The notes: a model not told the origin generated them from the letters alone. Positions 33,377-47,808 are shown, counted from the first letter of the stretch. The stretch is DNA of 64,000 bases from Bacilli bacterium (GCA_022482735.1 JAKVOO010000001.1:1150837-1214836), one strand, 5' to 3'. Numbers and translations: made by a program.

Positions 33377-34389
33377 TGAGTACGATATTAGCAATTGAAT
33401 CCAGTTGTGATGAGACAGGAGTGGCGATTGTTCGCGATGGTAATTTGCTGTGCAATATAGTTTCCACACAAATAGAAGTACACCAAAAATATGGTGGTGT
33501 AATGCCGGAAATTGCCAGCCGACTTCACGCAGAAAACATTGGAGTGTGCCTCAAAGAGGCTCTTCAAAAGAGCGGAGTTAAACTTGAGGAAGTTGATGCC
33601 TTTGCTGTTACTCGAGGGCCGGGATTAATCGGTGCTCTTCACGTCGGGCTTCAAGCGGCGAAAACGCTAGCTATGCTTTATCAAAAACCATTAATTCCCG
33701 TTCATCATCTTGCGGCTCATATTTATGCAAATGAGTATGTCGCACCAATGGTCTTCCCCCTTCTGGCTGTGGTTGTCAGCGGAGGAAATTCGGAATTAGT
33801 TATTATGCGCGACCACCTTAATTTTGAAATTATCGGTGAAACAAAAGATGATGCGGTTGGGGAGTGCTATGACAAGGTGGCCCGAGTATTGGGATTACCC
33901 TATCCAGGCGGAATTCCAATTGACCGTTTGGCGGCTACCGCAAAACCTATTTATTCTTTACCTAACCCGCTTCATAACGGAAATACTTATGACTTATCAT
34001 ATTCAGGTTTAAAGACGCATATTATCAACTTAGTTAATATGGCAAAAATGAAGGGTGAGAGCATTGACGTGCCGGGGATGTGTGCCTCTTTTCAAAAAGT
34101 TGCTATTGGACAGATTATAGATAAATCAGTGCGAGCGGCGCGCGCATATCAAGTTAAGCAAGTTGTATTAGCCGGTGGCGTTTCAGCTAACTCTTATCTT
34201 CGCAGTCAATTGCCAGAGGAGTTAAAGGCGGATAATATTCCCGTTATCCGACCGCCAATGTGGTGTTGCACGGATCAAGCAGCCATGATTGCTAAATTAG
34301 CTGAAAGATTATATGCAGAGAACATTTTTGCGCCTTTAACGCTCGGTGTGGATCCCAATTGGCCGATTGATCATTTTCGTGATTTTTGA
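33376..34389 (+). CDS. tsaD: tRNA N6-adenosine threonylcarbamoyltransferase TsaD
   Basis: A 337-residue catalytic subunit of t6A synthesis. ILAIESSCDETGVAIV opens it. The metal-binding HHLAAHIYAN holds the two His ligands near residues 115-119, followed by VSGGNSELV and DDAVGECYDKVARVLGLPYPGG. VLAGGVSANSYLR is the nucleotide site. Length normal. The start codon overlaps the rimI stop by one base. Confidence 0.96.
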   Translation: MSTILAIESSCDETGVAIVRDGNLLCNIVSTQIEVHQKYGGVMPEIASRLHAENIGVCLKEALQKSGVKLEEVDAFAVTRGPGLIGALHVGLQAAKTLAMLYQKPLIPVHHLAAHIYANEYVAPMVFPLLAVVVSGGNSELVIMRDHLNFEIIGETKDDAVGECYDKVARVLGLPYPGGIPIDRLAATAKPIYSLPNPLHNGNTYDLSYSGLKTHIINLVNMAKMKGESIDVPGMCASFQKVAIGQIIDKSVRAARAYQVKQVVLAGGVSANSYLRSQLPEELKADNIPVIRPPMWCCTDQAAMIAKLAERLYAENIFAPLTLGVDPNWPIDHFRDF

Positions 34390-34411
34390 TGATTTAATGG
34401 TATTAATGCAA

Positions 34412-34417
34412 TATAAT
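34412..34417 (+). promoter_or_regulatory. -10 box before asnS
   Basis: A perfect TATAAT in the 62-bp gap between tsaD and asnS; the -35 is unclear. AAAGGAGC serves as RBS at 34438-34445. Confidence 0.45.
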
Positions 34418-34451
34418 TATTAAATAGTAAAACTTCGAAAGGAGCTGTTTT

Positions 34452-35846
34452 ATGGCACAACCAGAGGTAATTCGCTATATCTATGAGATATTAGTTAATG
34501 GCGAAGAGCAAGACAAGCAAGAATTAGTGACGGAAATTGAACTGAATGGTTGGGTTAGAACCAATCGTAATAATGGCTCAATTGGCTTTATGGAAGTCAA
34601 TGATGGTACGTATTTTAAGAATGCGCAAATTGTTTACGATAAGGGAAAAGGCTTTGATTTTGATACGTTCAGTAAAATAAATACGGGAGCGGCAGTTCAA
34701 GTGGTTGGTGACCTTGTGCTTACGCCAAGCAATAAGCAACCATTTGAGATTCATTTGAAATCATTTACTGTTTTAGGTGAAGTAACGGAGGATTATCCGC
34801 TTCAAAAGAAGCGTCATAGCTTTGAGTTTTTGCGAGATATAGCCCATCTTCGTCCGCGCTCAAATACTTTCGGAGCAATTTTTCGGTTACGGAGTGTGCT
34901 TTCGATGGCTATTCATACTTTCTTTCAATCACAGGGATTTGTCTATGTGCATACTCCAATTATCACAGGCAATGATGCTGAAGGAGCAGGAGAAACATTT
35001 AAAGTAGCTAGCGGCAAGAACAACTCGTTTACAGAATTTTTCGGTAAACCGGTAAGTTTGACCGTTTCGGGACAACTGCATGTTGAAGCTTTTGCGATGG
35101 CTTATCGCGATGTATATACGTTTGGTCCAACCTTTAGGGCGGAAATTAGCAATACCGTTCGACATGCTTCTGAATTTTGGATGATTGAACCCGAGATTGC
35201 TTTTGCGGATTTAGATGATGATATGAATCTAATCGAGGAATGCATTAAGTATTGTATTTCTTATGTGCTTGATGAATGTGCTGCCGAGATGGAATTCTTT
35301 AACCAATTCATCGATAAAAATCTTCTTGAACGCCTACATCATGTTTTAAGTAGCGATTTTAAACGGATGCCGTATACGGAGGCAATTTTGCTTCTTCAAG
35401 AGGCCGTTAAGAATGGTCATAAATTTGATAACCCCAATATTTATTGGGGAATGGATTTACAGAGTGAACACGAACGTTATATTACGGATGTCGTAGTTCA
35501 AGGCCCAGTTTTCCTTATTGATTATCCATCGGAAATAAAGGCTTTTTATATGCGCCAAAATGATGACGGAAAAACGGTTGCAGCTTGCGATTTGCTTGTT
35601 CCGGGGGTTGGCGAATTAGTTGGCGGTTCGCAACGGGAAGAACGCTATGATGTTTTGAAGGCAAAAATGGAAGAACTTGGTAATCTAAAAGATCTTGAAT
35701 GGTATTTAGATTTGCGCAAATATGGCGGTTGTAAACATGCTGGGTTTGGTATTGGATTTGATCGTTTAATAATGTACTTAACGGGCATGCAGAACATTCG
35801 TGACGTTCAGCCATTCCCGAGAACACCAGGTTCAATTCGGTACTAG
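34452..35846 (+). CDS. asnS: Asparaginyl-tRNA synthetase
   Basis: A 464-residue class II enzyme. The N-terminal OB fold (about 25-115) binds the anticodon. [15 protein letters not shown] and motif 2 [21 protein letters not shown] follow near 210-245, and motif 3 [15 protein letters not shown] near 435. The ending [15 protein letters not shown] is AsnRS rather than AspRS. The same genome also has gatCAB, so GatCAB may serve mainly Glu-tRNA(Gln). Confidence 0.95.
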   Translation: MAQPEVIRYIYEILVNGEEQDKQELVTEIELNGWVRTNRNNGSIGFMEVNDGTYFKNAQIVYDKGKGFDFDTFSKINTGAAVQVVGDLVLTPSNKQPFEIHLKSFTVLGEVTEDYPLQKKRHSFEFLRDIAHLRPRSNTFGAIFRLRSVLSMAIHTFFQSQGFVYVHTPIITGNDAEGAGETFKVASGKNNSFTEFFGKPVSLTVSGQLHVEAFAMAYRDVYTFGPTFRAEISNTVRHASEFWMIEPEIAFADLDDDMNLIEECIKYCISYVLDECAAEMEFFNQFIDKNLLERLHHVLSSDFKRMPYTEAILLLQEAVKNGHKFDNPNIYWGMDLQSEHERYITDVVVQGPVFLIDYPSEIKAFYMRQNDDGKTVAACDLLVPGVGELVGGSQREERYDVLKAKMEELGNLKDLEWYLDLRKYGGCKHAGFGIGFDRLIMYLTGMQNIRDVQPFPRTPGSIRY

Positions 35847-35854
35847 GAGTTTTT

Positions 35855-35989
35855 ATGGGTAAGCAAAAGCGAAATTTTGACAAAGAAAAAGCCCAACGCC
35901 GTTGGAGTGGGCTTTTGATTGCTATTGATATCGTTCTTTTTGCGGCTGTCGTTTATGAAGCCTACTTGTTTATTCAAAAATTCTTTTAA
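35855..35989 (+). CDS. Small single-span membrane protein (44 residues)
   Basis: Reads MGKQKRNFDKEKAQRRW, then one hydrophobic helix (about residues 19-40) and ends QKFF. It has TAGGAG 5-9 bases upstream, a basic N-terminal tail and a clean TAA, so it looks translated. It follows asnS by 8 bp and ends exactly before the convergent membrane gene. A terminator-like hairpin lies inside its coding sequence, which leaves some doubt. No family recognised. Confidence 0.55.
   Translation: MGKQKRNFDKEKAQRRWSGLLIAIDIVLFAAVVYEAYLFIQKFF
35887..35916 (+). terminator. Terminator-like hairpin inside the small ORF
   Basis: AAAAGCCCA (35887-35895) and TGGGCTTTT (35908-35916) can pair over 9 bp, and an alternative inner stem CCAAC/GTTGG competes. 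The T-run is only four long. It could end asnS transcription or set the level of the small ORF. Confidence 0.55.
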
Positions 35990-36682
35990 TTAAGCCTCAG
36001 GTTTAGGAGTATTTATCGTTTCATTTTTTGAGAGATTCTTTGCGTCGGATAAATCGTTTAGCTTTTGCTTCGATAAATCGACAGTAAAAATCTCTTTTTT
36101 CAACTTTAAAATCCGATAGATGCGAGCAATATAAGCTTGAATAACCACTAGCATGTAGCCACCACCAATCACATACATTGGGACAACAAAGTAACTCATG
36201 ATGGCTTCAACTTCAAAGTGTGGCGAGTTTTTGACTGGTGGCCAGTCGCTAGGAATGACAAGCCCAAAGAAAGAAGATCGTGGCTGATTAGCCCAATCAA
36301 AGGTATAAAGAATAGTTGTGAATCCTTCGTGGTCAGCATCCCATAAATTAACTTGGTGTCCAATTACAGAATTATAAATGAGATTGGTTGCTAAAGCGAC
36401 TAGGATTATTAAGAAGGGAAGAGTAAATTGCTTAAAAAGAATCTGACGATTTTTCCGATAGGCTTCATGAGCGAAATCTTTAGGGCCCGTAATCATACCG
36501 CTGGCAACAAGCGTATGCATGGCGGTGTCAATACGATGACCTTGATTGCGCATAATTTTCTTAACTAGTTCCGTTACATATCCAATAATGACGAATAAGA
36601 GAATAAAAATAATAAAAAGGACGAGTATCAAGCGTTTGTCACTTTCGGTTAACTTTATAAATGTTGATAATTTGTTGCTCAT
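35990..36682 (-). CDS. Uncharacterised integral membrane protein
   Basis: A 230-residue protein with hydrophobic segments near residues 16-36, 85-107 and 170-195, and a charged C-terminal tail with Lys/Asn/Ser. The DFAHEAYRKNRQ stretch between helices 1 and 2 is probably cytoplasmic. No family is recognised. ATG 36682 was chosen because GGGAATG lies just before it; the frame is open 16 codons further. Last gene of a three-gene minus-strand set (37233, 36693, 35990). Confidence 0.65.
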   Translation of the reverse strand: MSNKLSTFIKLTESDKRLILVLFIIFILLFVIIGYVTELVKKIMRNQGHRIDTAMHTLVASGMITGPKDFAHEAYRKNRQILFKQFTLPFLIILVALATNLIYNSVIGHQVNLWDADHEGFTTILYTFDWANQPRSSFFGLVIPSDWPPVKNSPHFEVEAIMSYFVVPMYVIGGGYMLVVIQAYIARIYRILKLKKEIFTVDLSKQKLNDLSDAKNLSKNETINTPKPEA

Positions 36683-36692
36683 AATCATTCCC

Positions 36693-37214
36693 TTATTTTC
36701 TGTTCTTATCTTCATCTGCTTGATTTTCAATGACGTTCATCGGTCGATTGTTAGCATTATTTTGGGAAATGCCGGGATACATGCCAGTTTGATCTATATA
36801 TCCAGGTTGACCATTATTTTGGGGATAGCCGTTATTTATTTGACCGCTATATCCAGGAGGGTAAGCCCCATTATAATTTTGAGGAATATTCACACCATTA
36901 AATTGTGTATTAGGAGGTAGTTGAGCGCCATAAAAAGTGGCATTGTTTACATACAAGGGTTGTTGAGCATTTTGATTTGGGCCCCCAGCCTGATCATTTC
37001 TTCCCTGCCGTGCCAATTCTTCCGCTGCCTTTCGGTCTCGTTCGGTTGGCTCAAAAATTCTTCCGCCCCGGAAAAATATAAAAATAGCCTTTAACAGCAT
37101 TAATAAATAGGTCAACAAGGCCCAAACAAAACCAACCGCCAAGACAATGACAATCAGCGGTAAAGCGAGAATCGTAAGCACTCCCTGGCCCATCTTCTTG
37201 AAAAAATCGAGCAT
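36693..37214 (-). CDS. Membrane protein with Pro/Asn/Gln/Gly-rich tail
   Basis: A 173-residue protein. One long or two short membrane helices lie at about 12-48, then an acidic/basic segment (FEPTERDRKAAEELARQG) and from about 72 a low-complexity tail of Gln, Asn, Pro, Tyr and Gly. The tail has irregular NG-Y-P-Q units, as in GYP-rich adaptor tails. Function unknown; the tail may mediate weak multivalent contacts. RBS AGAGG upstream. Confidence 0.65.
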   Translation of the reverse strand: MLDFFKKMGQGVLTILALPLIVIVLAVGFVWALLTYLLMLLKAIFIFFRGGRIFEPTERDRKAAEELARQGRNDQAGGPNQNAQQPLYVNNATFYGAQLPPNTQFNGVNIPQNYNGAYPPGYSGQINNGYPQNNGQPGYIDQTGMYPGISQNNANNRPMNVIENQADEDKNRK

Positions 37215-37232
37215 ATTTTTTTCCTCTTTAAA

Positions 37233-38126
37233 CTACATTTTAGAAAAAGTATGTCTATTTAGCAAATAAAAACCAAAAAGATACGTCATATTACTGAAAA
37301 AGACGAATGAGAAGGCAATTACAATTTTGGCCGTCGCCGGTAAAATGTCACCACTAAGAGCAATAAGAACAAGCGTAATAGGAATACTTACTCCAACACT
37401 GACCAGTGTTGGATAATAGTGAATAGTAATACTTATTATGATAGTTAAAATGCCAAAGAAAGTACTTACCAATAGAAGTGGTAGAGTAATTGGTTGGTAG
37501 ATAAACGATGAAATCAGTGATAATAAATAAAAACCAATAGCAAAAAGAAAATTATATTTATTAACACAGTTGTTAGTTTTAATTCCAATCTTGGGCAAAT
37601 CTTCGCTTAAAATCATGAAAGTAAAGGTGGTTTGAACTAAAGATATAATAAGAATAAAAAGGGGCACGATATCATTGACGCGCGGAAAAGTCGCAAGATG
37701 AAAAAAAGCAAGAAAAGTAGAAACCATATCAATTTCATATATTAATTTGATAATGGGGAGGGAGGCGGCTGTTAGCAAAGTTTGTAAAATGGTCACAAAA
37801 ATAATGATCCATTGACTGGCAATTTTCCTCTTTATTAGATAACCAAAAAGAAGTCCGACGAGAAGCGACGGAAATATATAAAAGATAGTTATTTCCGGCT
37901 CTTGCATGGTTAAAAAGAATGACAGAAAAAGCGTAGCGACGCTATAGATTGGGTAATACTTAATCTTTCCATATAGGGTCACAACTGTTGACACCAACGG
38001 CAGGAATAAAAGTAAAAACAATCCCGAAATCGGCAAAAAAGCCGTTATTACGGCCGCAATAACATTGATGGCACTGAATAGAGCCATCATTGACATATTT
38101 TCTAGTAAGGTTTCTTTTACTTTCAC
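37233..38126 (-). CDS. Polytopic membrane protein, unknown function
   Basis: A 297-residue protein with about eight membrane helices, few charges and the opening ETLLENMSMMALFSAINVIAAVI. This resembles ECF S-component/YybS-like openings, but no signature decides the family. The start at 38126 is GTG without an RBS; a TAAAAT box lies just upstream and MSMMALF (residue 11) is an alternative start. It heads the minus-strand membrane gene set. Confidence 0.55.
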   Translation of the reverse strand: MKVKETLLENMSMMALFSAINVIAAVITAFLPISGLFLLLFLPLVSTVVTLYGKIKYYPIYSVATLFLSFFLTMQEPEITIFYIFPSLLVGLLFGYLIKRKIASQWIIIFVTILQTLLTAASLPIIKLIYEIDMVSTFLAFFHLATFPRVNDIVPLFILIISLVQTTFTFMILSEDLPKIGIKTNNCVNKYNFLFAIGFYLLSLISSFIYQPITLPLLLVSTFFGILTIIISITIHYYPTLVSVGVSIPITLVLIALSGDILPATAKIVIAFSFVFFSNMTYLFGFYLLNRHTFSKM

Positions 38127-38192
38127 AAAAACATTTTATCACTTCATTGTTATTTTAAACTAATAGAAAGTTTGGCAACTATCTTTATATTG

Positions 38193-38600
38193 ATGAAGCA
38201 CATTATTCGCTTTTTTACATTAAGCACCCTATTAATTTCGTGCCACCAACAAACGATATCTCTAGCGGATTATCCTAAGGAGTTGATTATTAGATGGGAG
38301 GAACTTTTACTTCAGCAGGAACAAAATTATTTCGGCTATGTCTTTTCTTACCATTGTCCCTACTGTGAAAAAATAAAAATGATTATTTTTGAATATATTT
38401 TATATGGAGAATGCCTTCTATACTTAATTGAGTTTGATTCAAGTATTCCCCGTGAAAGTGAAAAAAATAACTTTTACTCAACAAACAATATTTTTGATTT
38501 AACAATTGTTGGAACACCTACTCTTTTTGTGGTTGAAAATAAGGCGGCCAAAAATCGCATTACGGGGGCGACCGATATTAAAAATTTCATTGCAGAATAA
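38193..38600 (+). CDS. Thioredoxin-fold lipoprotein with CPYC motif
   Basis: A 135-residue protein. MKHIIRFFTLSTLLISCHQQ is a short lipoprotein signal with the lipid Cys near residue 17. The mature part has FSYHCPYCEKIKM, a glutaredoxin-like CPYC active site, and later IVGTPTLFVVENK with the cis-Pro of the fold. It is expected to act as an extracytoplasmic thiol oxidoreductase. No RBS is visible before ATG 38193; a TTG start 7 codons upstream is less likely because the signal peptide begins at the ATG. Confidence 0.7.
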   Translation: MKHIIRFFTLSTLLISCHQQTISLADYPKELIIRWEELLLQQEQNYFGYVFSYHCPYCEKIKMIIFEYILYGECLLYLIEFDSSIPRESEKNNFYSTNNIFDLTIVGTPTLFVVENKAAKNRITGATDIKNFIAE

Positions 38601-38684
38601 GCTTACTTTTATTTGGCCTTTGGCTATCAATCCCCCTCTGAAATATGGTAAAATAATGAAGTTATTTAAAGAGTGGTATTAAAG

Positions 38685-42880
<4,196 letters not shown>

Positions 42881-42890
42881 AGGATTTTGC

Positions 42891-43187
42891 ATGAAAGAAA
42901 TTACAATTGATGTTTTAAAAGATGCCGCTCAAAGATTGATGTTTGATATGAGCGATGAACAATATGCTAAGCTCTTTGAAGAGTTTAAAATCATTACCCG
43001 GCAGATGGATTTAATTGGACATATTGATGGGGTAGACGATGCCCAGCCGATGACCTTTCCTTTTGCAAGTGAAACCGACTTTATGCGGGAGGATGAACCT
43101 ACGGACCCGCTTCCCGTAAAAGAGGTGCTTCGTAACGCAGCCGAAGTACTTGATAATCAAATCAAACTTCCAAAGGTGGTAGGCTGA
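42891..43187 (+). CDS. gatC: Asp/Glu-tRNA amidotransferase subunit GatC
   Basis: A 98-residue helical subunit that wraps around GatA. The segments AQRLMFDMSDEQYAKLFEEF and DAQPMTFPF...FMREDEPTDPLP are the family pattern (usually ExxxxRxDxP). It begins the gatCAB operon 10 bases after ligA. Confidence 0.92.
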   Translation: MKEITIDVLKDAAQRLMFDMSDEQYAKLFEEFKIITRQMDLIGHIDGVDDAQPMTFPFASETDFMREDEPTDPLPVKEVLRNAAEVLDNQIKLPKVVG

Positions 43188-43189
43188 TT

Positions 43190-44647
43190 ATGGAAAAATA
43201 TTCACTTTATTCTGTAGCCGAACTTCACGATTTACTGGTTAAAAAGGAAGTAACTCCCTTAGAACTTGCTCAAGAAGCAATCCGGCTTTTAAAGGAAGAT
43301 AAAAACAATGTTTTAGAAGCCTCTATGGAAGACGAAGCACTGGAGGTGGCATCAAGCCTAGGTGAACCTCAAGTGGATGCTCCTTTTTGGGGAATTCCGG
43401 TTTTAGTAAAAGATAACTACTCAACAAAGAATGTTGAAAGTACGGCTAGTTCAGATATATTAAATGGCTATCGTCCCGTTTTTGATGCGGAAGTGATCGC
43501 TCGTCTTAAGAAACAAGGAGCGGTTTTGATTGGCAAAACCACGCTTGATGAACTAGCGATGGGCGGTAGCGGAACAACGGGTCATAAAGGCATCACCTAT
43601 AACCCATGGGATCAGAAGCATGAGCGAATAATGGGTGGCTCTTCTTGTGGTTCGGCAGCGGCAGTTGCTGCAGGAATAGTTCCTTTTGCTTTGGGATCAG
43701 ACACCGGTGATTCAGTTCGTAAACCAGCTTCTTTTGGTGGCTTGGTCGGTTTTAAACCAACATGGGGACGGATTTCCCGTTTTGGTCTTTTTCCGTTTGC
43801 TCCCTCCCTTGATCATGTCGGATATTTTACCCGCTCCGTACTTGACGCTGCTTTGGCGCTGGAAGTTTTAGCGGGTCGTGATGAGAAGGATGCTACTTCC
43901 TCTTCAAGAAAAGTGGAAAAATATAGTTCTTCTTTTTCGGGAGTTAAGGGGAAAAAATTAGCTGTTATCGACAATATAGTTAGTTCAATTAAAGATAAAC
44001 AAAACCTTAATGATTTTAATTCCTTGCTGGATAAATTGGTGGCTGAAGGAGCGCATATTAATCATGTCAAAATGGATGCTAAACTTCTCAATGCCATCTA
44101 TCCGACATATATTGTTATTTCCTGTGCGGAGGCCACGAGTAATAATGCCAATCTTGACGGGGTTAAATTTGGCCCCCGTTTCGGCGGAAACACCTATGAA
44201 GAAGTTATGACCAATGCTCGAACAAAAGGCTTCTCCGAGCTTATCAAGCGACGCTTTGTCATCGGCAGTTTCGCACTGATGAAGGAAAATCAAGAAGTAC
44301 TGTTCTTAAGGGCACAAAAGGCTCGAAAATTAATTGTGGATGCAGTTAATTCGATTCTTGTCGATAATGATTCAATTATTCTTCCAGCCGCGCCATCCAT
44401 TGCCCCACTATTTCATGAGGATGCTGATAAATTATCGGATACTTATCTTGTTGCTGACAATCATTTAGCATTGGGAAATTTTGCTGGACTACCATCAATT
44501 ACTATCCCCTTATCAATAGAAAAAGGGATGCCTCTAGGCATTAACATTATGGGACGTCCTTTTGAAGAAGGAACTGTTTTGTCAATTGCTTTAGAGGCTG
44601 AAAGATTAACTGGCCTTAAAGGACTGTACAGCGGGAGGGATAAGTGA
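43190..44647 (+). CDS. gatA: Asp/Glu-tRNA amidotransferase subunit GatA
   Basis: A 485-residue amidase that frees ammonia from glutamine for tRNA amidation. The catalytic Lys is in PVLVKDNY and the cis-Ser in GGSSCGSAAAVAAG. The nucleophile is Ser175 in GSDTGDSVRKPASFGG, where most bacteria have GSDTGGSIRQPA. The Gly to Asp change next to the nucleophile is shared, from memory, with mycoplasma GatA. The rest is of normal length. It starts 2 bases after gatC. Confidence 0.95.
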   Translation: MEKYSLYSVAELHDLLVKKEVTPLELAQEAIRLLKEDKNNVLEASMEDEALEVASSLGEPQVDAPFWGIPVLVKDNYSTKNVESTASSDILNGYRPVFDAEVIARLKKQGAVLIGKTTLDELAMGGSGTTGHKGITYNPWDQKHERIMGGSSCGSAAAVAAGIVPFALGSDTGDSVRKPASFGGLVGFKPTWGRISRFGLFPFAPSLDHVGYFTRSVLDAALALEVLAGRDEKDATSSSRKVEKYSSSFSGVKGKKLAVIDNIVSSIKDKQNLNDFNSLLDKLVAEGAHINHVKMDAKLLNAIYPTYIVISCAEATSNNANLDGVKFGPRFGGNTYEEVMTNARTKGFSELIKRRFVIGSFALMKENQEVLFLRAQKARKLIVDAVNSILVDNDSIILPAAPSIAPLFHEDADKLSDTYLVADNHLALGNFAGLPSITIPLSIEKGMPLGINIMGRPFEEGTVLSIALEAERLTGLKGLYSGRDK

Positions 44648-44649
44648 TT

Positions 44650-46080
44650 ATGAATTTTGAAGCAGTGATTGGTCTAGAAATTCACGTTGAAATGAAAACT
44701 AAATCGAAGATGTTTTCATCAGCGCCAATTGATTTTAACGCCGCGCCAAACTCGCTAGTAAATGCAGTTGATATGGCTTTCCCGGGAATTATGCCCGTGG
44801 TTAATAAGCAAGCTGTAATTAATGCGATAAGAGTTAGTAATGCTTTACATATGGCGATAGATCATACGATTGTTTTTGATCGCAAAAATTATTTTTATAG
44901 TGATTTGCCAAAAGGCTATCAGATTACCCAGGATAAGCATCCCATTGGTCGGGATGGCTATTTGGAAGTAAAGGTGAATGATGCGGTTAAACGAATCGGT
45001 ATTGAACGTTTACATATGGAAGAAGACACATGTATGCAGCACCATTTAACCGATTGCACGCTTCTTGATTATAACCGGGCGGGCATACCGCTAATTGAAA
45101 TTGTTTCTCGTCCCGAAATTCGTAGTGGTCTCGAGGCGATGAAGTACGTCGAGAAGATCAGAGAAATTGTCACTTATTCCGGAGTGAGCAACGGAAAAAT
45201 GGAAGAGGGATCATTACGTTGCGACGTCAATGTTTCCTTACGTCCAGTTGGTAGCGAAACATTTGGAACTAAAGTTGAAATAAAAAATCTCAACAGTATT
45301 GCCAATATTGAACGGGCTCTTGATTATGAAGTCAAACGGCAGGAAGAAATTCTTTCCGCCGGCAAAAAAGTGATTCAGGAAACGCGGCGCTATGATGAGA
45401 CAGAAAAAGCTACTATTAGAATGCGCCTTAAAACTGATGCGGTTGACTACAAGTATTTTACGGAACCGAACATCACCCCCATTGTCTTATCAGAACAGTT
45501 TGTTAAAACGGCGATTGATACTTGTCCTGAATTATACGATGAGAAAGTTCAGCGTTTTACTACAAATTATGGCTTGAGCGAGTATGACATTTCAGTTTTG
45601 CTTTTGGATCAAGGAATTGCCGATTATTATGATAAAGCCGCTAAATACACTAAAAACTATAAAGTTTTGGCCAATTGGATTATTGGCGATGTGAGTGGCT
45701 ATCTCAATCGTGAGATAATAAAAATTGAGGAATTCTTAATATCACCTGAGCGCTTAGCCAATTTGGTAAATATCATTAATGACGGCAAGGTTTCCAACAA
45801 ACAAGGGCGTGAGATATTTGAAAAGATGCTTCTTTCTTTGGATAGTCCGGAAAAAATTGCTAATGATAACCATATGATTCAAATTAGCGATGATAGTTTC
45901 CTGCTACCAATCGTAAATGAAGTTTTGGAGGCCAATGCTCAATCTATTGATGATTATCGTAATGGAAAAGATCGGGCACTGGGATTTTTAGTTGGTCAAG
46001 TTATGAAGAAGAGTCAAGGAAAGGCCAATCCGAAATTGGCCAGTCAGTTGGTTTTAGAGGAGTTAAAAAAGCGCATTTAG
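44650..46080 (+). CDS. gatB: Asp/Glu-tRNA amidotransferase subunit GatB
   Basis: A 476-residue tRNA kinase/amidase subunit. FEAVIGLEIHVEMKTKSKMFSSAP opens it; YYDLPKGYQI-type YFYSDLPKGYQITQ, MEEGSLRCDVNVSL and TKVEIKNLNS mark the kinase cradle, and the YqeY-like C-terminal tail is present. A GTG two codons upstream overlaps the gatA stop (GTGA) and is an equally possible start; GGGAGG fits either. Confidence 0.95.
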   Translation: MNFEAVIGLEIHVEMKTKSKMFSSAPIDFNAAPNSLVNAVDMAFPGIMPVVNKQAVINAIRVSNALHMAIDHTIVFDRKNYFYSDLPKGYQITQDKHPIGRDGYLEVKVNDAVKRIGIERLHMEEDTCMQHHLTDCTLLDYNRAGIPLIEIVSRPEIRSGLEAMKYVEKIREIVTYSGVSNGKMEEGSLRCDVNVSLRPVGSETFGTKVEIKNLNSIANIERALDYEVKRQEEILSAGKKVIQETRRYDETEKATIRMRLKTDAVDYKYFTEPNITPIVLSEQFVKTAIDTCPELYDEKVQRFTTNYGLSEYDISVLLLDQGIADYYDKAAKYTKNYKVLANWIIGDVSGYLNREIIKIEEFLISPERLANLVNIINDGKVSNKQGREIFEKMLLSLDSPEKIANDNHMIQISDDSFLLPIVNEVLEANAQSIDDYRNGKDRALGFLVGQVMKKSQGKANPKLASQLVLEELKKRI

Positions 46081-46093
46081 CAGCATTATATTG

Positions 46094-46121
46094 TTGACAT
46101 TCGCTTGATAGTTGCTAGTCT
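46094..46121 (+). promoter_or_regulatory. Promoter of the queuosine operon
   Basis: A consensus TTGACA (46094-46099), a 16-bp spacer and an extended -10 TGC-TAGTCT (46116-46121). Transcription should start near 46128, giving a leader of about 55 nt that is almost filled by the pseudoknot at 46132-46173. Confidence 0.7.
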
Positions 46122-46131
46122 TATTTCAGAC

Positions 46132-46173
46132 GAAGGTGTTGTCCTTGCTTAACCACCTTCAAGAAAACAAGGA
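46132..46173 (+). promoter_or_regulatory. preQ1-type riboswitch (H-type pseudoknot over the RBS)
   Basis: P1 is GAAGGTG (46132-46138) with CACCTTC (46154-46160). The loop carries TCCTTG (46142-46147), complementary to CAAGGA (46168-46173). An A-rich linker AAGAAAA precedes the second strand. Closing the pseudoknot hides AAGGAG, the Shine-Dalgarno of queT. The compact P1/A-rich tail/P2 design and TTAACC before the P1 3' strand match preQ1-I translational switches. The exact class was not verified. Confidence 0.72.
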
Positions 46174-46182
46174 GATTTTTTT

Positions 46183-46674
46183 ATGAGCAAAATGACAATC
46201 CGTGATTTCACGGACAACGCGATGATTGCCGCAGCCTATGCGGTCGTAACCATCGTTACTTCTGGTTTCTCTTATTTAGGAATTCAATTCCGAATAGCCG
46301 AGATTCTAGTTCTACTATGTTTCTTCAATCCGAAATATGTGATAGGCGTAAGCCTTGGATGTCTTATTAGTAATTATTTTTCACCCATGCAGATTCCGGA
46401 CATGATTTTTGGGACGGGAGCCACAATTGTCAGTTCACTTCTGGTCGTCTATTCAAAGCGATTGTGGATTGCTAGCATTTTTCCAGTGTTAATCAATGCT
46501 CCGGTCGTTGGATTAGAACTATATTACGTACTGGGATTGCCCTTTTGGCTTAGTGCCGGTCAGGTGGCAATTGGGGAAGCGACAGTAATGGTCATCGGGT
46601 TACTAATTTTTTATCCTCTTAGTCAAAATCAATACTTTCACCGTTTACTACGTTCTCGGCGAATAAATAAATGA
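46183..46674 (+). CDS. queT: QueT family queuosine-precursor transporter (ECF S component)
   Basis: A 163-residue membrane protein with about five helices. IAAAYAVVTIVTSGFSYLGIQFRIAEILVLLCFFNPKYVIGVSLGCLISN is the QueT (DUF988) signature. It imports preQ1 or a related 7-deazaguanine through the ECF system. No preQ1 synthesis genes (queC, D, E, F) are seen in this window, which fits a scavenging route. It is directly behind the preQ1-type switch and ahead of tgt and queA. Confidence 0.9.
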   Translation: MSKMTIRDFTDNAMIAAAYAVVTIVTSGFSYLGIQFRIAEILVLLCFFNPKYVIGVSLGCLISNYFSPMQIPDMIFGTGATIVSSLLVVYSKRLWIASIFPVLINAPVVGLELYYVLGLPFWLSAGQVAIGEATVMVIGLLIFYPLSQNQYFHRLLRSRRINK

Positions 46675-46681
46675 GGTTTAA

Positions 46682-47806
<1,125 letters not shown>

Positions 47807-47808
47807 AT

